Shown piece after piece: positions 1 through 6,638 of a DNA stretch of 40,773 bases. The translations under genes and the position numbers were made by a program. The stretch's first letter is position 1. Each line of letters starts with the position of its first letter. Location: contig CAYZAW010000014.1 of the NCBI GenBank assembly GCA_964476505.1, forward strand, positions 1-40,773. Direction: 5' to 3'. The notes under the pieces were generated by a model, which was not told the origin of the DNA, made no database searches, and was given only the letters and a program-made list of their open reading frames with translations. The stretch is from CAYZAW01 sp964476505 (lineage in GTDB: Bacteria > Bacillota > Clostridia > Christensenellales > CAG-138).

Positions 1-55
1 GAGCATCGCCTTGCCAAGGCGGGGGTCGCGAGTTCGAATCTCGTTTCCCGCTCCA
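1..55 (+). tRNA. tRNA-Gly (GCC), 5' end cut by window edge
   Basis: The window opens inside a tRNA. The anticodon stem CGCC/GGCG encloses the seven-base loop TTGCCAA, so the anticodon is GCC (glycine). A T arm with GTTCGAATC follows, then the 3' acceptor strand, a T discriminator base and an encoded CCA at 53-55. The D arm and 5' acceptor strand lie outside the window. Only 17 bases separate it from tRNA-Cys, so the two are probably cut from one transcript. Confidence 0.93.
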
Positions 56-72
56 TTTTTTAAATTGCATAT

Positions 73-146
73 GGCGCCATAGCCAAGCGGTAAGGCAGAG
101 GTCTGCAAAACCTTCATCCCCGGTTCGATTCCGGGTGGCGCCTCCA
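73..146 (+). tRNA. tRNA-Cys (GCA)
   Basis: A complete cloverleaf can be drawn. The acceptor strand GGCGCCA at the 5' end pairs with TGGCGCC before the discriminator. The anticodon stem GAGGT/ACCTT encloses CTGCAAA, giving anticodon GCA (cysteine). The T arm has GGTTCGATTCC, and CCA is encoded. It is the last tRNA before a strong hairpin terminator that begins within its CCA end. Confidence 0.95.
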
Positions 147-182
147 ATAAAAATAGCACCCGCAGGGTGTTATTTTTATTGG
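144..182. terminator. Bidirectional terminator hairpin after the tRNA genes
   Basis: Bases 144-161 and 165-182 form an uninterrupted 18-bp inverted repeat with a single G-U pair and the loop GCA. The outer part of the stem is A/T-rich, giving a T-tract on either strand. It lies between the plus-strand tRNA genes and the convergent minus-strand acetyltransferase gene, so it probably serves both. The left arm starts in the CCA end of tRNA-Cys. Confidence 0.85.
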
Positions 183-215
183 AGCGCATGCGTTCGGCGG
201 AATCGAAGCCGCGCC

Positions 216-668
216 CTACTTATTAATTTCCTTCATCATTAGGTTTTCCGCAATGCCCAGGCGGTAGAGGCTTTCAATGCGCCCAACCTGCATATATCCG
301 CTTTTTTCGTAAAAACGCTTGGCGTTTGGGTTAAAATCCGCAACGCATAAGAATATTTTGGGCTTGTTTACAATGCTCTCAAGAAATAACAGCATTTTTG
401 CGCCCACGCCTTTTCCCCGCTCGGATGCTTTTGTTACGATCAAATGCAAATACGGGAAGCTATGGAACGCGCCGTTTGGAATGTAGTATAAAAAGCCTTG
501 AAAGGCTGTGCCTTCAACGGCTATATACAAGGTACCTGCGTTAAGCCCTTCTTCCACAGCATCTCTTACACTGTCTTCCCGAGAAAAATAGTATCGCCCC
601 AATTCGGAATCCTTCAATGCGGCAATGCACTCGTCCAAATATTCCGTTGTGCCTTTTATGATCTCCAT
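216..668 (-). CDS. GNAT family N-acetyltransferase
   Basis: The protein has 150 residues, the usual length of a single GNAT domain, which transfers an acetyl group from acetyl-CoA to an amine. The acetyl-CoA binding motif RGKGVG lies at residues 84-89, at the start of the helix after strand beta4. The segment around residues 112-129 (FNPNAKRFYEKSGY) is the typical NxxAxxFYEKxGF block near the C terminus. An AGGAG ribosome site sits about nine bases before the ATG. It follows the alpha/beta hydrolase on the same strand with a 49-bp gap and may also have its own promoter inside that gene's end. The substrate cannot be read from the sequence; it could be a small amine, an antibiotic or a protein N terminus. 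Confidence 0.85.
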   Translation of the reverse strand: MEIIKGTTEYLDECIAALKDSELGRYYFSREDSVRDAVEEGLNAGTLYIAVEGTAFQGFLYYIPNGAFHSFPYLHLIVTKASERGKGVGAKMLLFLESIVNKPKIFLCVADFNPNAKRFYEKSGYMQVGRIESLYRLGIAENLMMKEINK

Positions 669-700
669 ATCTGTACTCTCCTAAATAAACGTTAGCATCT

Positions 701-729
701 TTTATAAATATGATCTGTTATTCAATCAA
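701..729 (-). promoter_or_regulatory. Possible sigma-A promoter for the GNAT gene
   Basis: Read on the minus strand, TTGATT (729-724) is followed after 17 bases by TATAAA (706-701). The -35 box is just inside the 3' end of the alpha/beta hydrolase gene and the -10 box is in the gap before the GNAT gene. The match is fair, and read-through from the upstream gene is equally possible. Confidence 0.4.
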
Positions 730-1611
730 AAAAGACGTGATCCGGTCATACAACGCATGATGGGTTTGTTCATCCATCAAAAACGCTCCGTGACCGCCAA
801 AGGACAGCAATTCTGTTCCAACCAGGTTCGGGAAAATCTCTGCCGCACGCTTTAGCACCGCCTGCCCGGGGAACAGGCAGTCAAACTGCTCTGCCATTAT
901 GTAAACTGGCGCGGTCAACCGATACAGCTCCTTTTTTGTTGCGTTGCGGGGCATTACCATCTCGAATTTGCCGTGCAGGATGGAAAGCTTCATCATTTCA
1001 ATGAAATCATCATTAAAGGATGGAGACATGGAGGATACCGCCCGTTTCAGCTTTTCGTCGCTTGTGGGGCGAAGCATGTAACCCACAGTAGGCAGCGCCA
1101 GCTTTGCCATTTTAAACAGATTGGCATTGGCTATGCCGGAGGGGATGATAAGCATGAGCCGTTCAATTCGTTCCGGTGCGTATGTGGCAAGTCGAATGGC
1201 GATGCCGCCGCCATAGGAGCCGCCGAATACGGGTACGGTATCCAGCCCCAATGCATCCAGAATATCGCAAGCCCATTTGCCGTAATCCGCATTGGCAGAG
1301 GAAAGCCTCTTTTCTGCACTAAAGCCGATATTGCCTATGGTATCGGGTACGATAAACCGAATTTTAGACATATCCACATGCTTTACAAACGTCCGCAGGC
1401 TATACGGGTTGGTGGCGTTGCCGCCGTGAAAGCCAAGCACCGGCAACCCCATAGGATTGCCGTAGGTTACGATATGTGTGCTGCCAAAACGTGTGTTTAC
1501 CGTGCATTCCTGATAAGGAACCGGTATGGTTTGCAGCTGCCGCCGGTACAGATCCTGTAAAAGCGCTTTTCCCGCTTCGCTTTTGTATACATCAGACTTG
1601 TATTTTTGCAC
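718..1611 (-). CDS. Alpha/beta hydrolase
   Basis: This is a single-domain alpha/beta hydrolase fold protein, probably an esterase or lipase-like enzyme of the cytoplasm. Counted from a GTG at 1665, the nucleophile elbow GGSYGG is at 148-153 (Ser150), an oxyanion-loop HGG at 80-82, the acid is probably Asp262 (EQFDCLFPG) and the base His292 (GGHGAF). I place the start at the GTG at 1611, giving 297 residues: a GGAGG ribosome site lies five to six bases before it, whereas the upstream GTG at 1665 has no ribosome site and overlaps the -10 box of a promoter. Subtract 18 from the residue numbers for this start. The substrate is unknown. It is followed by the GNAT gene. Confidence 0.82.
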   Translation of the reverse strand: MQKYKSDVYKSEAGKALLQDLYRRQLQTIPVPYQECTVNTRFGSTHIVTYGNPMGLPVLGFHGGNATNPYSLRTFVKHVDMSKIRFIVPDTIGNIGFSAEKRLSSANADYGKWACDILDALGLDTVPVFGGSYGGGIAIRLATYAPERIERLMLIIPSGIANANLFKMAKLALPTVGYMLRPTSDEKLKRAVSSMSPSFNDDFIEMMKLSILHGKFEMVMPRNATKKELYRLTAPVYIMAEQFDCLFPGQAVLKRAAEIFPNLVGTELLSFGGHGAFLMDEQTHHALYDRITSFLIE

Positions 1612-1653
1612 AGCGCCCTCCGAACCCCTTTTATCATGTACGAATGAACGCTT

Positions 1654-1682
1654 ATAGTATAGCACTTACCAAGGAGCAGCAA
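1654..1682 (-). promoter_or_regulatory. Sigma-A promoter for the alpha/beta hydrolase
   Basis: On the minus strand TTGCTG (1682-1677) and TACTAT (1659-1654) are 17 bases apart, about 40 bases before the GTG start at 1611. It is divergent from the promoter proposed for trmO. Confidence 0.55.
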
Positions 1683-1742
1683 CACCCCGAAAACCGCCGG
1701 ATATCGCCAAAGTGCGGCTGATGCGATATCGCGCGGGGGTTC

Positions 1743-1771
1743 TTGCCTGCAAATGCGTTTCATGCTATCCT
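1743..1771 (+). promoter_or_regulatory. Possible sigma-A promoter for trmO
   Basis: TTGCCT (1743-1748) and TATCCT (1766-1771) are 17 bases apart and lie about 70 bases before the trmO start codon. This leaves a leader of roughly 60 bases. Confidence 0.45.
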
Positions 1772-1838
1772 TAGAAATACTCTTGTTATTGTAATACGCC
1801 GTAAGCCTGTGGTTTTTAGGTTAGTAAGGAGTCTGTTC

Positions 1839-2540
1839 ATGAAAGCAGCAATGCACCCGCCGCTAAACATCATAGCCCGCGTTCACGATGATTTCCCCGC
1901 AAAATTTGGTCTGCCCCGGCAGAGCGGGCTGGTGGAGTCCTTAAAAGCAACGGTGGTGTTTGAGACGCGGTATCGCAATCCAGACTCGCTTCGCGGCTTG
2001 GAGGGGTATTCGCATATCTGGCTCTTGTGGGGCTTTTCAGAAACAGAACGCGACACATGGCTTCCCATGGTGCGGCCGCCGCGGCTGGGCGGCAATACGC
2101 CCATGGGGGTGTTTGCCACGCGCTCGCCCTTTCGGCCTAATGCCATTGGGATGTCCTGTGTGCGGCTGGATGGCATCGGCACGGATGAAAAGCTGGGGCC
2201 TGTGTTGCATGTGTCCGGCGTGGATATGATGGACGGAACGCCTATTTACGACATCAAGCCGTACTTACCGTATGTGGACTGTCACCCCGAGGCGGTAGGC
2301 GGCTTTTCGGAGCAGTTCAAGGATTATCGGCTGGAGGTGACATTTCCGCCGGAGCTGCTTGCAAAGATCCCGGTGCACCAACAGGCAGCGATTATCGGCG
2401 CGTTGGAAAACGATCCGCGCCCAGCTTACCAAAACGATCCTACCCGCCGGTATGGGGTGGAATATGCAGGCTTTGACGTGCGCTTTCGCGTAGACGGGAA
2501 TACATTAACGGTTGTGGAGGTCGTTACCTTAAAGCCGTAA
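1839..2540 (+). CDS. trmO: tRNA (N6-threonylcarbamoyladenosine37-N6)-methyltransferase TrmO
   Basis: TrmO (formerly TsaA/YaeB/VirR family) uses S-adenosylmethionine to methylate N6-threonylcarbamoyladenosine at position 37 of certain ANN-decoding tRNAs. The 233-residue protein carries the family hallmark RSPFRPNAIG at residues 95-104, and the block around residues 129-145 (DMMDGTPIYDIKPY) that in this family completes the SAM pocket. Its length matches two-domain bacterial members. The ATG at 1839 is chosen because AAGGAG lies seven bases before it. The reading frame is open further upstream, but that part runs over the likely promoter. The DUF3795-like gene follows 24 bases downstream, probably in the same transcript. 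Confidence 0.92.
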   Translation: MKAAMHPPLNIIARVHDDFPAKFGLPRQSGLVESLKATVVFETRYRNPDSLRGLEGYSHIWLLWGFSETERDTWLPMVRPPRLGGNTPMGVFATRSPFRPNAIGMSCVRLDGIGTDEKLGPVLHVSGVDMMDGTPIYDIKPYLPYVDCHPEAVGGFSEQFKDYRLEVTFPPELLAKIPVHQQAAIIGALENDPRPAYQNDPTRRYGVEYAGFDVRFRVDGNTLTVVEVVTLKP

Positions 2541-2564
2541 AAGGATAGTTAGGAGGAACGTATC

Positions 2565-2948
2565 ATGAATAGAGAACTTGGAATAGCCAGATGCGGGCTT
2601 GCCTGTTGCCTGTGCTCGGAGGCCGTGAAGGGGATGGGTACGGAGCTTTGCACGGGCTGCGACTCTGGCAAATGCGCATTTGCGCCAACCTGCAAAAGCC
2701 TTCGTTGCTCCAAGGAAAAAGGGCTCAAGGGCTGCTACGAATGCGATACGCTTTGCGAGGAGGGCGTGCTGGGAAAGGCAAAGGTAAAGGGCTTTATCGC
2801 GTTCATTCAAAGGTATGGGATGGAAGCGTTTTTGGATCGCTTGGAAGCCAATGAAAAGAAGGGCGTTGTGTACCATAGAGACGGCATTGTGGGGGATTAT
2901 GACGCATGCAAGGATGCAGAAGAAGTCGTCGCCATGCTAAAGGGGTAG
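2565..2948 (+). CDS. Cys-rich DUF3795-like protein
   Basis: This is a 127-residue cytoplasmic protein. The N-terminal 65 residues are rich in cysteine (CGLACCLC, CTGC, C..CKSLRC, CYEC), a pattern expected for a zinc or Fe-S binding fold and typical of the DUF3795 family. The C-terminal half is an ordinary charged, helical region without cysteines. An AGGAGG ribosome site precedes the ATG at the correct distance. It sits directly after trmO, but nothing in the sequence ties it to tRNA modification. Its function is unknown. Confidence 0.72.
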   Translation: MNRELGIARCGLACCLCSEAVKGMGTELCTGCDSGKCAFAPTCKSLRCSKEKGLKGCYECDTLCEEGVLGKAKVKGFIAFIQRYGMEAFLDRLEANEKKGVVYHRDGIVGDYDACKDAEEVVAMLKG

Positions 2949-3016
2949 CGGATTTTCGTTCTTTTCTTGGGCATGCTATGCGTTTTTTCAATATATTGTT
3001 ACAGCAGAAAAAGTCA

Positions 3017-3045
3017 TTGACAAGGTTACAGCCAGTTAGTATAAT
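3017..3045 (+). promoter_or_regulatory. Consensus sigma-A promoter for tRNA-Leu
   Basis: TTGACA (3017-3022) and TATAAT (3040-3045) both match the consensus exactly, with a 17-bp spacer. The mature tRNA begins 14 bases after the -10 box. It is one of the two perfect-consensus promoters in the window. Confidence 0.9.
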
Positions 3046-3058
3046 GAAAAACGCAGTT

Positions 3059-3141
3059 GCGGTAGTGCTGGAATAGGCAGACAGGCACGTTTGAGGGGCG
3101 TGTGCGCGAGCGTATGGGTTCAAGTCCCATCTACCGCACCA
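3059..3141 (+). tRNA. tRNA-Leu (GAG)
   Basis: The acceptor strands GCGGTAG and CTACCGC pair fully. The anticodon stem CACGT/GCGTG encloses TTGAGGG, giving anticodon GAG (leucine). A long variable arm of the kind found in leucine tRNAs precedes the T arm (GGGTTCAAGTCCC). The CCA end is encoded at 3139-3141. It is a single-gene unit with its own promoter and terminator. Confidence 0.95.
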
Positions 3142-3145
3142 AATG

Positions 3146-3171
3146 AAAGAGCATCCAAAGGGTGCTCTTTT
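3146..3171 (+). terminator. Rho-independent terminator after tRNA-Leu
   Basis: An 11-bp stem (3146-3156 with 3160-3170) with the loop AAA ends in a short T-run. It follows the tRNA by four bases. Confidence 0.8.
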
Positions 3172-3204
3172 ATGTTATACTGATCAACAACTGGAGGCGG
3201 CTGT

Positions 3205-3621
3205 ATGAAGGAACCGAACACGCCGTTTTTACGGCTCGTATTGCAGGCTGTGCGCTATGGCGCGGCGGCCTTTTTAGGGTTTTTGGCGGACTATTTAACG
3301 CTTTGGCTTTTGACCTCCTGCTGCCCAGGCGTGCATTACCTGCTGGCAGCGGTCGCGGCCTTTATCATTGGCCTTGCGGTCAACTATATCATAGGTGTAA
3401 CGTTTGTATTCCGTCGCAGCGAAGAACGCAGCCGTACATTGGAGTTGGGCGGGTTTGTATTGATCTCGCTGGTGGCGCTTGGCGTTAATGAACTGGTGCT
3501 GTGGTGCGCAACCGATCTTTTGGGCGTTCCACTGATGTTCTCCAAGCTGTTTTCCGGGGCGCTTACGTTTTTATGGAACTTCTTTGCAAGGCGACTGTTT
3601 TTATACCCGGAAAGCCGCTGA
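3205..3621 (+). CDS. GtrA-like membrane protein
   Basis: This 138-residue, very hydrophobic protein has four predicted membrane helices, around residues 15-35, 43-67, 78-100 and 108-130. The fold, the length and the pattern RYGAAAFLGFLADY at the first helix and WNFFARRLFLY at the end fit the GtrA family. Its best-studied members are thought to help move undecaprenyl-phosphate-linked sugars across the membrane for surface glycan modification. A GGAGG ribosome site lies before the ATG. No glycosyltransferase gene is adjacent, so the glycan partner is not identified. It ends at a shared terminator with the convergent DUF937 gene. Confidence 0.82.
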   Translation: MKEPNTPFLRLVLQAVRYGAAAFLGFLADYLTLWLLTSCCPGVHYLLAAVAAFIIGLAVNYIIGVTFVFRRSEERSRTLELGGFVLISLVALGVNELVLWCATDLLGVPLMFSKLFSGALTFLWNFFARRLFLYPESR

Positions 3622-3701
3622 AACATGCCGCTGTTGTGTTTATAAACGGATGTTCTCACATGCAAAAAACCTATCATTGATGCTGCTTACTTTAGGGCAA
3701 G

Positions 3702-3731
3702 AAAAAAAGGGCGCGTATTCGCGTCCTTTTT
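3702..3731. terminator. Bidirectional terminator between GtrA-like and DUF937 genes
   Basis: A G/C-rich stem with loop TATT (3716-3719) is flanked by A and T runs (3704-3708 and 3727-3731), so it can end transcription on either strand. It lies exactly between two convergent genes. Confidence 0.85.
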
Positions 3732-3742
3732 GTATGGAACCG

Positions 3743-4489
3743 TTAATCCTTCTTTGCAGTTGGCTTTTTTGCAGCGGGCTTCTTGGCCGCCGGCTTTTTT
3801 GCCGCAGGCTTTTTCTTGGCGGGCTTCTTTTTTGCCGCGGGTTTCTTGGCGGCGGGCTTTTTTGCTTCAGATGTTTTACCGGCAAGCAAATTGCCGATCA
3901 AGCTGCCAACCAAATCGGAGGTGTTGTCACCCTCGTCCTTCATGCTGCCTAGAAGAATGCTGGCAACATCGTCCAAACCAAAACCGTCGTCTTTTTCCTC
4001 TTCCTCTTCTTCCTCATTACCGCCGAACAGCGCCGAGGTCAGCACGGAGAGTAGCCCGCCGGAGGAGGACGAGGAGGAATGGTTGTTGGTGAGGTTGTTG
4101 CCTAAAAGGGTCAAAAGCAACGGCGCAATACTGGAAAGGATGGAGGAGGTCTGCTTTTTCGTCAGCCCCGATTTTTTTGCTAAACCGGACTGTACCGTGC
4201 TGTTGCCGCTGCCAAATATTTTTTCAAGTATCTTTGCGCCGTCCTCCATGTCTGCGTTTTGCAGGAAGGCTGCAACGTCGGAGGGATCGTCCTTGGCGTG
4301 ATCCAGCAGGGCTTTTTCAAGAGACTGCTGCCCATCGGCAGTGGAGGCGTTATCCTGCATAGAGCCGATCAACTGCGGCAATGCTGCGGTTAAAAGTGAT
4401 TTTACCTGCGCGCTTTCTGCACCGCTGGCGGCGGAAAGCTGTTTTAGGCTGCTGCTGCTCAATAGAGCTTTTACTGTTGCGTTTGCCAT
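3743..4489 (-). CDS. DUF937 protein with a histone-H1-like Lys/Ala/Pro tail
   Basis: The 248-residue protein begins with a helical region (residues 1-135) of the DUF937/YidB type, whose function is not established. A serine run (138-143), a hydrophobic segment, an acidic run of glutamates (159-165) and a second helical segment (172-203) follow. Residues 206-248 are a low-complexity basic tail of repeated KKPAA units, like the C-terminal tails of histone H1 and of bacterial H1-like proteins that bind DNA. I chose the ATG at 4489: the GGAGA ribosome site overlaps the other candidate ATG at 4495, which it therefore cannot serve. It appears to be transcribed alone. A nucleoid role is an inference from the tail only. 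Confidence 0.7.
   Translation of the reverse strand: MANATVKALLSSSSLKQLSAASGAESAQVKSLLTAALPQLIGSMQDNASTADGQQSLEKALLDHAKDDPSDVAAFLQNADMEDGAKILEKIFGSGNSTVQSGLAKKSGLTKKQTSSILSSIAPLLLTLLGNNLTNNHSSSSSSGGLLSVLTSALFGGNEEEEEEEKDDGFGLDDVASILLGSMKDEGDNTSDLVGSLIGNLLAGKTSEAKKPAAKKPAAKKKPAKKKPAAKKPAAKKPAAKKPTAKKD
3746..3874 (-). repeat. In-frame KKPAA-type coding repeat
   Basis: The 3' end of the DUF937 gene is a run of short degenerate repeats encoding KKPAA and KKKPA units, about eight of them. Units differ at the nucleotide level, so this is a coding repeat and not a fresh tandem duplication. Such stretches can change length by slippage or recombination. Confidence 0.75.
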
Positions 4490-4623
4490 GTGCATTCTCC
4501 GTTTCCGTTATTTATCATACTATCGTGATTTTTTACTTTGGAATATAGCAGGTAATAACCCTGCATACTTCTTTCATAAGCAGAATACTGCCCTGCGAAA
4601 CAGGATAGAACGTATTGGCTTGT

Positions 4624-6087
4624 TTACGGTTGAATGGTAATGCGCCCCTCAACCTGCGCGTTTAGCTTATTGGAGGAGGCCAAAAGCTCCTCTAATATGC
4701 CGCATACGGAGGTGGCGATGACCCGCGGCTTTTTGTTCTTTGAAACCTCCGCCAGCGGCAGACCGAAGAACGCGTCAAAATTATCGAAATGATACTTCTG
4801 TAACGCGACTGTAAGCATGCGGCTGTCGGAAAGGGGCTCCCCCTGATATTCGAAGGTCGTAAAATCCTGTGCTTTGCGGGAATACACCATGCGCACCCCG
4901 TGAGATACCTGATAGAACTCCCCGTGCCCGTCCAAGCCCTCGTCGCGCAGCATAAAACGCATCATGCGCTTAAATTGTGCGCCTGTGACCTCCAGCATGT
5001 ACAGCGGGTCGTCGTAGGGGCAAAGCTCCTTCAAGTCCTGATAGCATACCACGGGGCCAAGAGACGCGCGGCGGATGCTGCCGGAGCCAAAGAGCATAAT
5101 GTCAAAGCTGGAATCCGTTTGCAGCAGGTCGGCAATCAGGTTGCCAAGCTCTGTTTCCTGATTGCGCGCGGGGTGTGTAAGGGTTCTTGCAAGGCGGGTA
5201 ATGCGCCGCCCGTATTTTTGATCCGTATGGGATTTATACTGCTGTAATAACTCCTCGATTGCGGGGTCTGCGGGGCAGGTATCGCTGTTGATGGCAATGC
5301 ACTGCCACTTGGCGAAAAGCAGCTTCCGGCTGGTTGCGTCAAATTCCAGATCGAACCGCCCTATTTGATCCGTGCCCGTTCCCGCCTGCACGATGGGAAT
5401 GCCGTTTTCCACATGGGGCTTGTCCATCAGCGTGTGGGTGTGGCCGCCTATGATCATATCCACGCCCCAGCGGGGGTCAATAAGCTTTGCCAGCGCGCAG
5501 TCCTTATCAAAGCCGATATGGGTCAACAGCACCGTGCAGGCGATATCTGTGGTTTTATAGGTGTCGCAGATCACGGCAACCTCTCTTGCCGCCTCCGCAA
5601 CGTCAATAAAGGAGCCAATGATCTCCTCACTTTTGGTTTGCAGCAGCACTTCCTCGGTAATGATACCAATGAACATGATCTTAAGCCCGCCGATCTCGAA
5701 AATGCGGTAGGGGGTAAACAGGCGTACATGGTTGCTTTTGATAAACAGGTTGGCGTTGATGATAGGGAACTTGGCGCACTTTTCCAAGAACAGCAGGTGT
5801 GCCACGCCGTAATCGATCTCGTGGTTGCCCAGCGTTACGATGTCGGGAGCAAGAGCGTTCATCAGCTCAATGGTGGAGATTCCTTTAAACTCGCTATCGA
5901 TAATGGAGCCCTTGAACATGTCGCCGGAAATGGCGTACAGAACGTTATTCTCCTCCTGCCGCACGCGGTTCAAATACCCGGAAAGCAGAGATACGCCGCC
6001 GGTCAAGGCTTGATCCACGGTTTCCGCTAAAAAATCCCCGTGCATGTCGTTGGAGTGTAAAAGCGTGAGGCGGATGGATTCTGGCAT
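4624..6087 (-). CDS. 5'-nucleotidase/metallophosphoesterase family protein
   Basis: This is a two-domain protein of the 5'-nucleotidase/UshA family that hydrolyses phosphate esters, often nucleotides, with two metal ions. The metal-binding motifs are all present: SNDMHGD at residues 12-18, GDMFKGS at 55-61, GNHEID at 87-92, THIGFD at 189-194 and GGHTH at 214-218. A C-terminal substrate-binding domain covers roughly residues 310-450. No signal peptide is visible, so it is probably cytoplasmic, unlike UshA. The ATG at 6087 has AAGGGAG eight bases upstream. An in-frame ATG at 6105 is also possible, but its ribosome site lies in a hairpin. It may be the last gene of the long minus-strand train. 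Confidence 0.85.
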   Translation of the reverse strand: MPESIRLTLLHSNDMHGDFLAETVDQALTGGVSLLSGYLNRVRQEENNVLYAISGDMFKGSIIDSEFKGISTIELMNALAPDIVTLGNHEIDYGVAHLLFLEKCAKFPIINANLFIKSNHVRLFTPYRIFEIGGLKIMFIGIITEEVLLQTKSEEIIGSFIDVAEAAREVAVICDTYKTTDIACTVLLTHIGFDKDCALAKLIDPRWGVDMIIGGHTHTLMDKPHVENGIPIVQAGTGTDQIGRFDLEFDATSRKLLFAKWQCIAINSDTCPADPAIEELLQQYKSHTDQKYGRRITRLARTLTHPARNQETELGNLIADLLQTDSSFDIMLFGSGSIRRASLGPVVCYQDLKELCPYDDPLYMLEVTGAQFKRMMRFMLRDEGLDGHGEFYQVSHGVRMVYSRKAQDFTTFEYQGEPLSDSRMLTVALQKYHFDNFDAFFGLPLAEVSKNKKPRVIATSVCGILEELLASSNKLNAQVEGRITIQP

Positions 6088-6112
6088 GGCAAAAGCTCCC
6101 TTCATATACAAT

Positions 6113-6141
6113 TCCCCTCACATATTCGACATGCGAGGGGA
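6113..6141 (-). other. Hairpin between GNAT and nucleotidase genes
   Basis: Bases 6113-6123 and 6131-6141 form an 11-bp stem with one G-U pair and a seven-base loop. There is no T-run, so it does not look like an ordinary terminator. In the RNA, the 3' arm contains the AGGGGA that would serve the upstream candidate start of the nucleotidase gene. It may be an mRNA stability or translation element. Confidence 0.5.
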
Positions 6142-6161
6142 TAAATCCTGTATATCTTCGA

Positions 6162-6611
6162 TCATTGCGCATGAAAGTCCAGCACCATAGACTCGTATCC
6201 GATGTCCTGAAAGCCAAGCTTTTCATAGAGCTTTTTTGCCCGGCGGTTTGCAGGCTCAATCTCCAACCGGATTCTGGCCACCTTGCCTTCGTATTCCCGC
6301 AGCACAAAATCAAAGAACGCCGTTCCCAGCCCAAGCCCCTGAAAGGCGGGGCGAATGTACAGCTCCTCGATCCAAAGCACCACGCCGCCCGCTTCGTTGG
6401 AATAGGTAAAGGAAAGCTGTGCGTAGCCTGCAACGGAATCCTCGTGCAATATGAGATATGCCTTGGCATAGGGGGAGTTGGAGGTCACCTCTTCAAAGGT
6501 GCTTTGATAGTGCGCCTTGGGGATGGCGTGCAGCACTCCCGGTGTGTGATAAAATTCCTCGGATAGCTCCATATAAACGCTTCTGTCCGGTTTGGTCACT
6601 TCACGAATCAT
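6162..6611 (-). CDS. GNAT family N-acetyltransferase
   Basis: This 149-residue single-domain GNAT has the acetyl-CoA motif QGLGLG at residues 91-96, following the strand IEELYIRPAF. The NRRAKKLYEKLGF block near residues 122-134 is also typical. The target is unknown. It lies 27 bases after the stop of the DHHW gene and in the same direction, so it is probably on the same transcript. An AGAGG is present but about 12 bases from the ATG, suggesting modest translation. Whether it acts with the O-acetylation genes or is only a passenger cannot be told. Confidence 0.82.
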   Translation of the reverse strand: MIREVTKPDRSVYMELSEEFYHTPGVLHAIPKAHYQSTFEEVTSNSPYAKAYLILHEDSVAGYAQLSFTYSNEAGGVVLWIEELYIRPAFQGLGLGTAFFDFVLREYEGKVARIRLEIEPANRRAKKLYEKLGFQDIGYESMVLDFHAQ

Positions 6612-6638
6612 AATTGCATTGCCTCTTTTCTCTTTGGA

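Noticed and set aside
2971..2996. Possible terminator after the DUF3795-like gene (GCAT/ATGC then T-run)
   Set aside because: The stem has only four base pairs, too weak to call.
3746..3874. Short repeats considered as a CRISPR or satellite array
   Set aside because: Repeats are in frame, degenerate and without spacers; they encode a low-complexity protein tail.
3783..4301. Plus-strand open frame with repeated Ala/Gly/Phe (AAGFF) units
   Set aside because: It is the antisense shadow of the KKPAA coding repeat and has no ribosome site or homology pattern.
5365..6030. Long plus-strand open frame opposite the nucleotidase gene
   Set aside because: The minus-strand frame has every phosphoesterase motif; the plus-strand product has none and no ribosome site.
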